Part shown: positions 1 to 6,643 of the stretch, one piece after another
Layout: every line of letters begins with the position of its first letter
Position numbering within the stretch: position 1 is the stretch's first letter
DNA from: Nitrospirae bacterium RIFCSPLOW2_12_42_9
Lineage (GTDB): Bacteria; Nitrospirota; 9FT-COMBO-42-15; HDB-SIOI813
Length of the DNA stretch: 6,701 bases
Assembly (NCBI GenBank): GCA_001805205.1
Contig: MHER01000082.1
Coordinates: forward strand, 1 to 6,701
Direction of reading: 5' to 3'
Notes under the pieces: generated by a model
What the model saw: only the letters and a program-made list of their open reading frames with translations
Told to the model about the DNA's origin: nothing
Database searches by the model: none
Position numbers and translations under genes: made by a program

Positions 1-2
1 CT

Positions 3-1115
3 TCCTTCATCTATACAAAGAATTACAGCCTCTATGATTATGGCCCCGCACACCCAATGAAGACTCTACGGCTCAGGCTCTGCTACGAACTTCTTGAGGC
101 ATACAAAATATTTCAATATCCAGGTGTTAAAATCATTGAGCCAATCCCTGCTGACATATCAGATGTGATTGCCATACATGATGATGGGTATATTAAAGCC
201 CTCAAGGCCATAAGTACAAACCCGGCTGATCCCTCATTATACTCTTATGGTCTCGGGTTCGGTGATAACCCGGGGTTCAAGGGTGTATACGACTGGTCAA
301 TGCTCTATACCGGCGGCTCAATACAGGCTGCAAAGATGGTGAGCTCGGGAGAAGCTAATGCCGCCTTCAATATAGCCGGGGGCCTGCATCACGCAATGCC
401 TGAAAAGGCCTCAGGTTTCTGCTATATAAACGATGCTGCTGTTGCAATAAATCATCTGTTAAAACAGGGGAAAAGGGTTGCATATATAGACATAGATGCA
501 CATCATGGCGATGGAGTACAGCATATCTTCTACAGCACTGATAAGGTCCTTACAATCTCTTTCCATGAAAGCGGCGAGTTCCTCTTTCCAGGCACAGGCT
601 ATGCAGAAAACATTGGCACAGGAGAAGGGATGGGTTATTCTGTAAATCTGCCATTTTATCCTGGCACTGGAGACAGTGTATTTGTCTGGGGTTTTGAGCA
701 GATCGTTCCGCCATTAATTGAGGCTTATAAACCGGATTTCATTGTGACCCAGCTTGGCGTGGACTCTATGGCAACAGATCCTCTTGCCCATCTCATGCTG
801 ACTACAAATGGTTTTTGCGCAATGATTGAGAGGATGAGGTCCTTTAATATCCCCTGGATAGCATTAGGCGGAGGAGGATATAATCTATCTAATGTGGCAC
901 GTGCATGGGCACTTGCCTTCAGCATTATGTGCAGCATAGAACTCCCTGACGAAATTCCAGGTATCTGTGTGGATAAACTTAAAAGGTTTGGACTGGAAGG
1001 TACAACCCTGAGGGATAAGGAAACAATATCCGGTGATGAGGAAACCACAAGGAGATGGGCTGAGGAAAAGGTCAGTTATATCCAGAAAAGGATATTCCCT
1101 TTGCACGGATTATAA
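3..1115 (+). CDS. Histone deacetylase family (AcuC-like) zinc-dependent deacetylase, 5'-partial
   Basis: Zn-dependent amide hydrolase of the arginase/deacetylase fold that removes acetyl groups from lysine or a small acetylated amine; bacterial AcuC acts on acetyl-CoA synthetase. The substrate here is unknown. Counting from the Met codon at 57, the active-site elements are: His111-His112 in GGLHHAMPEKASGFCYIND; Zn ligands Asp147 and His149 in YIDIDAHHGDG; the third ligand Asp236 in QLGVDS; and the transition-state Tyr275 in LGGGGYNLSNVARAW. All catalytic residues are present, so it should be active. The reading frame stays open from base 3 and encodes 18 further residues that match the family N-terminus (YDYGPAHPMK...RLRL). 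The ATG at 57 is therefore the conserved internal Met and not the start. About 370 codons are visible, so only a short N-terminal piece is missing. No signal peptide is visible, so it is probably cytoplasmic. Family call firm; AcuC versus acetylpolyamine hydrolase unresolved. Confidence 0.93.
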   Translation, partial: SFIYTKNYSLYDYGPAHPMKTLRLRLCYELLEAYKIFQYPGVKIIEPIPADISDVIAIHDDGYIKALKAISTNPADPSLYSYGLGFGDNPGFKGVYDWSMLYTGGSIQAAKMVSSGEANAAFNIAGGLHHAMPEKASGFCYINDAAVAINHLLKQGKRVAYIDIDAHHGDGVQHIFYSTDKVLTISFHESGEFLFPGTGYAENIGTGEGMGYSVNLPFYPGTGDSVFVWGFEQIVPPLIEAYKPDFIVTQLGVDSMATDPLAHLMLTTNGFCAMIERMRSFNIPWIALGGGGYNLSNVARAWALAFSIMCSIELPDEIPGICVDKLKRFGLEGTTLRDKETISGDEETTRRWAEEKVSYIQKRIFPLHGL

Positions 1116-1117
1116 TA

Positions 1118-1153
1118 GATGTAGGGACAGACCTAAAGGTCTGTCCCTACATC
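1118..1153. repeat. Perfect 36-bp palindromic repeat (copy 1), possible terminator
   Basis: Two perfect 17-base arms (gatgtagggacagacct and its reverse complement) flank a 2-base AA centre. In RNA this would give a stem of about 16 bp with a UAAA loop. It begins two bases after the deacetylase stop codon. The core recurs twice at 5851-5912, so it is a dispersed REP-like element and not just a local hairpin. The only T-run downstream is TTTT at 1157-1160, a few bases past the stem, so it is at best a weak intrinsic terminator. It could still stop transcription or protect the 3' end of the deacetylase mRNA and separate it from the next gene. Confidence 0.9.
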
Positions 1154-1161
1154 AGGTTTTC

Positions 1162-1166
1162 AGGAG
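1162..1166 (+). promoter_or_regulatory. Shine-Dalgarno-like AGGAG without a canonical start behind it
   Basis: AGGAG lies upstream of the first TPR gene, but at normal spacing the frame of that gene offers only an ATC codon (1174-1176, 7 bases away). The first in-frame ATG (1219) is more than 50 bases downstream and has no Shine-Dalgarno sequence of its own. Either translation starts at the rare ATC, or this motif is chance. Confidence 0.3.
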
Positions 1167-1218
1167 AACATATATCTTTAAATTTACAGAAAAGACAGCA
1201 TGGGACAAAATAATATTA

Positions 1219-2406
1219 ATGGCCTTTACCTTCATTATATTTCTCTGTATATCCTATGCCTTCAATGCCCGGACCAATCACATCGCATATGCAGAAGCCA
1301 CGGAACCTGTTGACATCCCATCTTCCTTTCTTTCTCTCCAGCTTGAGGGTGACCCATCTGTAATATTATTTGAAAAAGGAAAGGTTCTATATAAACTGAA
1401 GGCATACAGGGAGGCAGCGGAGTTGTTATCCCAGATTGAAAAGGATGCACCACAGGATATGCCGCAGGATACAATCAATGAATCCCTCTATTTAATGGGC
1501 GTAAGTCTCATGAAGAGCGGCAACTATCTGGAAGCCCTCTCATCTATTGAACAAATCCAGGACAAAAGCAGGTTCTATTTATATGGCCTTTATACAAAGT
1601 CGATGGTAAAACTCAACCTTGGCAGGGATAGAGAGGCCATGGAACATCTCGAAGGGGTAATAAAAGTCTCAACCTCATTAACTGCCAAGGACAATCAGAA
1701 TAGTATTGCAGAAACCATTTTACAGAAGGCGCATTTAACATTAGGTTTCCTCTATCTCGACAGGAACAACCCCGCTGAGGCATTAAAACACTTTGCAGCT
1801 ATTCCATCAGAAAGCCCTTTCTATATGAAGGCCTTATATGGATCTGGCTGGGCCTATGCTGATATGGGGAGGTGGGTGAGGACCGTAGTATACTGGGAAG
1901 AACTGGCCTATCTCTACCCCGAAAGTAAATATAGCAGGGATGTCATGCCTTATATAGGGCATTCGTACACCACCCTGAGTGCCTATGGAAAGGCCCTTGA
2001 GCAGAATGGCGTTGTATTGAAGTATTACGATAATATGTTAAAAAGGCTGTCAGAAATCGAGAAGGATATAGAGGGGAAGGATATTGAGTCAATGACAAGG
2101 GCTATAGAAATATTGGGTGATAAAGAGCTTCTGAACAAAATCGACTTATATAATGGCCTCTTATATATGGAGGAATACCTTATGGGAAGCGGGGCAGGGG
2201 TTATTTTTGAGATAACAGATTTAATAGATACATCCAATAAAAATAGAAGAGTATTAATTGATACTATCCATAAAAGGCTTCTCCAAAAGATTAATGACTT
2301 AAGACAACAACTCCTTGCAGAATCGATTAATACAACTCTTGAGATAGGGCGTAACCTGAGAATGGAAGGGGGAGGAGAGATCAATATTGATATGATCTTT
2401 GAATGA
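1219..2406 (+). CDS. Exported tetratricopeptide-repeat protein
   Basis: Probable periplasmic or outer-membrane-associated scaffold of 395 residues, with no enzymatic motif. The N-terminus has a hydrophobic stretch at residues 2-15 (FTFIIFLCISYAF) and a likely signal-peptidase I site after AYA (residue 25). TPR-like helix pairs are recognisable at about residues 45-78, 87-115, 169-198 and 203-236 (for example ALYGSGWAYADMGRWV). A charged helical segment fills about 265-375. The start is uncertain. The frame is open far upstream, through the palindrome into the deacetylase gene, but those codons encode only repeat and shadow sequence. ATG1219 lacks a Shine-Dalgarno and gives an n-region with no Lys or Arg. 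A start at ATC1174 would add a basic n-region (FKFTEK) and has AGGAG upstream. The end overlaps the next gene by ATGA, so the two are co-translated. A TPR partner of the motor encoded downstream is the inferred role; specific orthology is not established. Confidence 0.85.
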   Translation: MAFTFIIFLCISYAFNARTNHIAYAEATEPVDIPSSFLSLQLEGDPSVILFEKGKVLYKLKAYREAAELLSQIEKDAPQDMPQDTINESLYLMGVSLMKSGNYLEALSSIEQIQDKSRFYLYGLYTKSMVKLNLGRDREAMEHLEGVIKVSTSLTAKDNQNSIAETILQKAHLTLGFLYLDRNNPAEALKHFAAIPSESPFYMKALYGSGWAYADMGRWVRTVVYWEELAYLYPESKYSRDVMPYIGHSYTTLSAYGKALEQNGVVLKYYDNMLKRLSEIEKDIEGKDIESMTRAIEILGDKELLNKIDLYNGLLYMEEYLMGSGAGVIFEITDLIDTSNKNRRVLIDTIHKRLLQKINDLRQQLLAESINTTLEIGRNLRMEGGGEINIDMIFE

Positions 2407-5400
2407 TGATACCAAGGGTTTTATTGTTAATCATAATCCTCCTGTTTACATCCTGTGCTAAGGATCATATAGAGGTGATAAAAGAAAAAGAGGTCAAATC
2501 TGCAACAGAGATGATCCTTACATTCCAGGACAGGCCGCAGGAAAAGGTACAGGAATACAGGTGGAGGACATTGAATTCTTATGAAGACTTTATAAAGGCC
2601 AACAAAGGCTATAAGAGTGATCTCATGGCAAAGAGTATGCACCAGCTTGCAGACATATATATGGAGATTGAAGAAAATACATATATGAAAAGAAAAGGGA
2701 GCTTTGATCATTCAAGATCAAGGGGGCTATATGAAGAGATATTAAAACTCTATCCTAAGAGACCTGAAAACGGGGGCATATTATACCAGTTAGCCCGCGG
2801 CTACATGGAAGAGGGTGAATTGAATAAATCCAATCGAATGCTGGAAAGGATAATTAAAGAATTCCCTGACGGGAAATTCAGCCAGGAGGCGGCATTCAGA
2901 CTGGGTGAATATTATTTTAGCCTCAATGATAAACAAAAGGCCGTCTCGTATTACCGTCAGGCATTAAAGGGGGATGACAGTAGTTTATATGAAAAGTCCC
3001 TTTATAAACTCGGATGGTCATTTTTCCAGAGCAAAGACTACGAAGGCGCCGCTGACATGTTTATGGCACTCCTTCAAAGGAAGGGTATAAGTCTTACCCC
3101 TGAAGGGAAGGAAGAAATCGGCGAAATTTCTATCATTGAAAGGGATATGGTATGGGATTCCATAAATACCCTGGTACTGGTGTTTGACTATATGGGTGAT
3201 CCATCTAAAATAGCGAACTATTTTAAGGTCAGGGGTGTCCAGGAGTTTGAGCCATATGTCTACAGAAAGCTCGGAGATATATACCTCAATACAGGAAGGT
3301 TTAAAGAGGCAGCAGATGTTTATGAGGCATTTGTGAATACAAATCCATTGCATGAAGATGCACCGGTATTCCAATCAAAGATTATCGAGGCTTATACCCG
3401 CGGGAACATGGTAGACCTTGCTTATAATTCAAGGATAAAATTTGTGGAATCCTATATGGAAGACAGCATCTGGTTTAAGTCCAACAGGAGGATGGCACAG
3501 AAGCGCATTAAGGACCTGGTAGATTATAACAAAGGACTTATAAAAACCGACATGTATAACCTTGCAAAATTCCACTATTCAAATGCACGCTCTTCAAATA
3601 AAAAAGATGATTACTTTGAGGCTATTTTATGGATCCGCAGATTCATTGACATCTTCCCTCAGGAACCTGAGTCCATTAACCTGAGATATATGCTGGTGGA
3701 GGTAAACTTCATATATGCAGAAATATATTCTGAGCTGAAAGAATATGAAAAGGCCCTTGCTGAGTATGAAAAGGTGGCTTATAAGTACCAGCCATCCCCC
3801 TTCAGTGCTGAGGCAGGATATAAGATCTTATTCTACCTTGAGAAACTCGCAAAACCCTCAGGCAAGCTGCGAACCGATAGTGATTACCCAATTAGACTTG
3901 CAGATGGCGGCAAAAACTTTGTTAAGGCGTTCCCTGAAGATAAAAGAGTACCGGAGGTAATGTTAAACAGCGCAGAAATATTCTTCCAGTTAGATAAATT
4001 CGGAGAAAGCAGGGAGATGGCAGAACCTGTACTGATACATACTCTCTCCACAGACAAGGAAAGATATACTGCCCAGAGGATTATTGCAGAAAGCTATCTG
4101 AAGGAACAGGTCTACAACCGGAGTGAAGAGGAGATAAGAAAGGCTATATCTATGATCCCGGAGGGCAGCAGGAAAGACCTCCCACTTCTTGAGCGGGCGC
4201 TTGGATCATCCCTCTATAAGCAGGCAGAGGGGCTAAGGGCACAAGGTAAGAAGTTAGAAGCCGCAGAGGCGTTTGAGCGTGCATACAATACAGCCCCGAA
4301 CTCGGATATTGCACCCCTGGCACTCTATGATGCCGGCATCTTGTTTGAAGAGGCCCTGCAGATACACAGGGCTATCAGGATGTATGAGACCCTCACTATA
4401 AAATATCCTGATTCACGATTTGCCTATGATGCTGTAATACAGTGGGGAGAGATATCAGAAGAGTTTAAACAATTCGCAGATGCCGCTAAGATCTATGAAA
4501 AGGCCGTCGGGATTACCACAGATACAGAGCAACAGGAAAAGATGCTGTACAGGTCCTTTCTGATGTATGAGAAGGCAAATGATTCAGACGGGTTGAATAA
4601 TAATTACAGGATATATGGAGAGAAATTTCCTAAGAGTCCGAAGATGGTTGAATTGACATTCAAACTTGGGAAGAATAAAGAGGCTAAAAATGACATCAGT
4701 GGTGCAAAAGAGCTATATGAAAAGGTTGTACTACTCAATGAAAAATTAAAGGCAGGCGCCACACTGGAGACATCCGAGCTTGCTGCAAATGCCCAGCTTA
4801 TCCTGAGTGATTATAAAAAGAGATCTTACGAAGATATCAAACTTGTCAATCCATTAGAAAAGAATCTGAAAAAGAAGGAAAAACTTCTAAAAGAGACATT
4901 AGCAGGTTATACGACTGCTGCAAAATATCGTATAAGTGATATTACTACTGAGGCCACATACAAAATGGGTGAGATGCTCGAGCAATTTAAAGATGCAATA
5001 TTAAATTCTGATAGACCGGCAGAGCTTACACCGGAACAGCTTGAGGAGTATAATTTCCTCCTCGAGGAGCAGGCATTCCCTTTTGAGGAAAAGGCTATCA
5101 GTACATATGAAAGCAATATCAGGAAGACAATAAACGAAGGGATTTACAACCAATGGGTAAGAATCAGCTATGATAAACTTGCTCAACTTTTGCCTGCAAG
5201 ATATAAAAGGAATGAGATTGGAGAGAGGTTTTCAGGTGACTTAACCGCTGCCATAGCTGATGACCCCGGTTTATACAACAGACGCGGGATAATGTTCAGG
5301 GAGAATGGTGAATTTAAAAAGGCAGAGGAGGATTATCTGAAAAGTATATCCCTGAAACCTGATTTCCCTGAGCCATATATTAATCTTGGAATACTCTATG

Positions 5401-5534
5401 AATTATATTTGGGGAAATTTACAGACGCGCTGAAAAACTATAAAGAATATGTAAAACTTACAGGAAACAGCAAGGAAATAACAGTATGGATAGATGTGCT
5501 GGAAAAAAAGAGAGCGAAAAAGTCACAAAATTAG
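2403..5534 (+). CDS. Large multi-TPR lipoprotein, probably outer-membrane anchored
   Basis: 1043-residue lipoprotein. Residues 1-18 form a type II signal with a hydrophobic core (VLLLIIILLF) ending in FTSC; Cys18 is the lipidation site. Residue +2 is Ala, not the Asp that retains lipoproteins in the inner membrane, so outer-membrane sorting is likely. TPR-like units are seen at about 122-157, 160-193, 195-228, 285-317, 427-465, 516-544, 598-634, 637-671, 674-704, 748-779, 957-988 and 991-1021. The last two are the most canonical (for example GEFKKAEEDYLKSISLKPDF). A Lys/Glu-rich stretch lies around 800-835. Such solenoids act as protein-binding scaffolds, as in YbgF/CpoB, BamD or the Glt proteins of Myxococcus. 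The start is fixed: an in-frame TGA at 2400-2402 leaves only ATG2403 or ATG2406. The ATGA overlap with the upstream stop and the lack of a close Shine-Dalgarno suggest termination-reinitiation coupling. The frame is intact throughout. Confidence 0.93.
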   Translation: MMIPRVLLLIIILLFTSCAKDHIEVIKEKEVKSATEMILTFQDRPQEKVQEYRWRTLNSYEDFIKANKGYKSDLMAKSMHQLADIYMEIEENTYMKRKGSFDHSRSRGLYEEILKLYPKRPENGGILYQLARGYMEEGELNKSNRMLERIIKEFPDGKFSQEAAFRLGEYYFSLNDKQKAVSYYRQALKGDDSSLYEKSLYKLGWSFFQSKDYEGAADMFMALLQRKGISLTPEGKEEIGEISIIERDMVWDSINTLVLVFDYMGDPSKIANYFKVRGVQEFEPYVYRKLGDIYLNTGRFKEAADVYEAFVNTNPLHEDAPVFQSKIIEAYTRGNMVDLAYNSRIKFVESYMEDSIWFKSNRRMAQKRIKDLVDYNKGLIKTDMYNLAKFHYSNARSSNKKDDYFEAILWIRRFIDIFPQEPESINLRYMLVEVNFIYAEIYSELKEYEKALAEYEKVAYKYQPSPFSAEAGYKILFYLEKLAKPSGKLRTDSDYPIRLADGGKNFVKAFPEDKRVPEVMLNSAEIFFQLDKFGESREMAEPVLIHTLSTDKERYTAQRIIAESYLKEQVYNRSEEEIRKAISMIPEGSRKDLPLLERALGSSLYKQAEGLRAQGKKLEAAEAFERAYNTAPNSDIAPLALYDAGILFEEALQIHRAIRMYETLTIKYPDSRFAYDAVIQWGEISEEFKQFADAAKIYEKAVGITTDTEQQEKMLYRSFLMYEKANDSDGLNNNYRIYGEKFPKSPKMVELTFKLGKNKEAKNDISGAKELYEKVVLLNEKLKAGATLETSELAANAQLILSDYKKRSYEDIKLVNPLEKNLKKKEKLLKETLAGYTTAAKYRISDITTEATYKMGEMLEQFKDAILNSDRPAELTPEQLEEYNFLLEEQAFPFEEKAISTYESNIRKTINEGIYNQWVRISYDKLAQLLPARYKRNEIGERFSGDLTAAIADDPGLYNRRGIMFRENGEFKKAEEDYLKSISLKPDFPEPYINLGILYELYLGKFTDALKNYKEYVKLTGNSKEITVWIDVLEKKRAKKSQN
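5473..5476 (+). promoter_or_regulatory. Ribosome binding site of the small exported protein
   Basis: AGGA inside the end of the lipoprotein gene, 9 bases before ATG5486. It supports a start within the upstream gene (49-bp overlap). No other ATG, GTG or TTG lies in frame before the hydrophobic signal segment. Confidence 0.55.
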
Positions 5535-5800
5535 GTCTGATATCAACTTGTATCTTCTTTATATCTTTGTGGAGTAGTATTATATACGCAGAAGATAATA
5601 AAGATGAGAACAAGATTGAATTTGAAAAGATGGAGATAATAGGCGTACTCGAACGTCCTGCTGCCATCTTCCCGATCCGCTGGAAAAATCCGGAGAGACC
5701 GGAGGAAATGACATACGAACTCAAGAGAAGTTTTAAAGAAGAGATCTTTGACTTTCTCGATATGGACGCAATTGAGAAACAAAAAAAGATAGCTAAATGA
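5486..5800 (+). CDS. Small exported protein of unknown function in the TPR/ExbB cluster
   Basis: 104-residue precursor that I do not recognise as a named family. Residues 1-15 are basic (KK, EK, K). Residues 16-35 are a hydrophobic signal segment ending SSIIYA, followed by EDNKDEN, so signal peptidase I would cut after Ala35 and release a periplasmic protein of about 69 residues. The mature part holds EKMEIIGVLERPAAIFPIRW (residues 47-66), which predicts a short beta-strand segment, then an acidic/basic helix (KRSFKEEIFDFLD) and a Lys-rich tail. It overlaps the lipoprotein gene by 49 bp, has its own AGGA, and has a clean signal peptide, all of which argue for a real gene. Its place between the TPR lipoprotein and the ExbB-like subunit suggests a periplasmic accessory of the same machine (inference). 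The codons after the overlap run without interruption to the stop. Confidence 0.8.
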   Translation: MDRCAGKKESEKVTKLGLISTCIFFISLWSSIIYAEDNKDENKIEFEKMEIIGVLERPAAIFPIRWKNPERPEEMTYELKRSFKEEIFDFLDMDAIEKQKKIAK

Positions 5801-5850
5801 AACAATCATGTTACATGTTAACACAAAGGACAATGAAAACAGGCGTAGAC

Positions 5851-5876
5851 GTAGGGACAGACCTTTAGGTCTGTCC
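5851..5876. repeat. Palindromic repeat (copy 2), one arm shortened
   Basis: Starts with the same 14-base arm as copy 1 (gtagggacagacct) but has a TT centre in place of AA, so it lies in the opposite orientation. Ten base pairs are perfect (5855-5864 with 5867-5876). The right arm then degenerates (CCAAC where CCCTAC is expected), as in a decayed copy. Confidence 0.85.
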
Positions 5877-5884
5877 AACAGGAA

Positions 5885-5912
5885 AGGGACAAACCTAAAG
5901 GTTTGTCCCTAC
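5885..5912. repeat. Palindromic repeat (copy 3)
   Basis: Perfect 12-base arms (agggacaaacct and its complement, 5885-5896 and 5899-5910) around an AA centre, the same orientation as copy 1. It carries a symmetric change relative to copies 1 and 2 (GACAAACC for GACAGACC, with GGTTTG for GGTCTG), so the pairing is kept. It lies eight bases after copy 2 and forms a doublet with it. Confidence 0.87.
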
Positions 5913-5924
5913 AGCATGGTGTTT

Positions 5925-5933
5925 GGGGGGGGG
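5925..5933 (+). other. Run of nine G in the leader of the ExbB-like gene
   Basis: Nine consecutive G bases, 62 bases before the ExbB-like start codon and just after the repeat doublet. Tracts of this kind slip during replication and can alter promoter or leader spacing. They are also frequent sites of sequencing length error. Confidence 0.9.
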
Positions 5934-5953
5934 ATTTTCAGGTGAAACATTCA

Positions 5954-5966
5954 TGAGCCAGGCTCA
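5954..5966. repeat. Small inverted repeat TGAGCC-A-GGCTCA
   Basis: Perfect 6-base arms around one A, 29 bases before the start codon of the ExbB-like gene. It could be an operator half-site pair or a minor RNA hairpin. A pair this short can arise by chance and no function is shown. Confidence 0.4.
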
Positions 5967-5985
5967 CAAAGGATATTAAAAATAA

Positions 5986-5991
5986 GGGAGG
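5986..5991 (+). promoter_or_regulatory. Strong ribosome binding site of the ExbB-like gene
   Basis: GGGAGG, 4 bases before ATG5996. This is the best Shine-Dalgarno in the window and sets the start of the ExbB-like protein. It suggests this gene is translated independently of the upstream block. Confidence 0.8.
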
Positions 5992-5995
5992 TTTT

Positions 5996-6637
5996 ATGGG
6001 GATTTTCTGGGTTCCAATAGAGTTCTTCAGGGATGGGGGTATCTTCATGTACCCTATCCTTTTTATACTTGCCCTCGGAACAGCAATAATAATAGAGAGG
6101 TTGAAGTATTTGTCAAAGGCATGGATAGATGGTAATGCACTCTGGGATAATATAGAACCGGATATCAGATCCCATAATTTAGAAAATGCAGTTCATCAGT
6201 GCAGCAATACAGAAGCATCTCTGCCTAAGGTCTTAAAGGCAGGGCTTGAGAAGGCCATGCAATTAAAAGTCACGAGGGATGACAGGGAAGAGTTGGAAAA
6301 TCATATTGAAGAGGCAATGCTTACAGTCATACCGCAGCTTGAAAGTCGCACTCACTACCTGCCAACCCTTGCAAACATCTCAACGCTCCTGGGGTTACTC
6401 GGGACTATTATAGGACTTATACAGGCCTTCCAGTCAATATCAGTTGCAGACCCGTCACAAAAAAGCGCATTATTAGCAAGCGGTATCTCCGTTGCCATGA
6501 ATACAACCGCATTCGGCCTTATTGTGGCTATACCAATAATGCTATGTTATTCATACATCCAGTCACGTACTATCAAGATCGTTGACATGCTCGATGCCTT
6601 TTCCATAAAGCTCGTTAACCTGCTTACATCCGGGTAA
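5996..6637 (+). CDS. MotA/TolQ/ExbB-family proton channel subunit
   Basis: 213-residue inner-membrane protein of the ExbB/TolQ/AglR type, of normal family length. With an ExbD/TolR partner it forms a channel that turns proton flow into movement of envelope proteins. Three membrane segments fit the family: TM1 about residues 15-35, a cytoplasmic domain about 36-120, TM2 about 122-145 (LLGLLGTIIGLIQAF) and TM3 about 160-187 (MNTTAFGLIVAIP). The conserved Thr of the TM2 GT(I/V)xG motif (Thr137) and the Thr pair of TM3 (Thr170-Thr171) are present. The Glu usual in TM3 of ExbB (GIxEAL) is Val166 here. The start is fixed by GGGAGG. The gene follows a non-coding gap with repeats, so it may have its own promoter or be partly uncoupled from the TPR genes. 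Family call firm; assignment to the Tol, Exb or Agl subtype is not possible from this sequence alone. Confidence 0.93.
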   Translation: MGIFWVPIEFFRDGGIFMYPILFILALGTAIIIERLKYLSKAWIDGNALWDNIEPDIRSHNLENAVHQCSNTEASLPKVLKAGLEKAMQLKVTRDDREELENHIEEAMLTVIPQLESRTHYLPTLANISTLLGLLGTIIGLIQAFQSISVADPSQKSALLASGISVAMNTTAFGLIVAIPIMLCYSYIQSRTIKIVDMLDAFSIKLVNLLTSG

Positions 6638-6643
6638 TAAGAG

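Noticed and set aside
1118..1160. Classical Rho-independent terminator after the deacetylase
   Set aside because: The stem is strong but no U-tract follows it directly; only four T occur some bases downstream. It is kept as a repeat with possible terminator activity.
1033..1218. Upstream extension of the first TPR reading frame to ATG1033
   Set aside because: It would overlap the conserved end of the deacetylase gene and run through the palindrome, giving a peptide derived from the repeat (RDRPKGLSL). There is no signal peptide at that start, and the export signal would become internal.
5797..5868. Short ORF from ATG5797 (23 codons) overlapping the small protein stop as ATGA
   Set aside because: It ends inside repeat copy 2, has no recognisable sequence character, and its last codons are repeat-derived. 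The ATGA overlap alone is not enough.
5543..5878. Minus-strand ORF of 111 codons
   Set aside because: It is antisense to the small exported protein, its first codons are repeat sequence, and it has no supporting ribosome site or family features. The other minus-strand frames are likewise shadows of the TPR and deacetylase genes.
1118..5912. CRISPR array or insertion-sequence ends
   Set aside because: There are only three palindromic copies with no regular spacers, they lie in two separate gaps, and the genes between them are not transposition genes. There is no sign of target-site duplications.
5951..5979. Possible promoter for the ExbB-like gene (TATTAA at 5974-5979)
   Set aside because: Only four of six bases match a -10 box and the region 17 bases upstream (TCATGA) does not resemble a -35 box.
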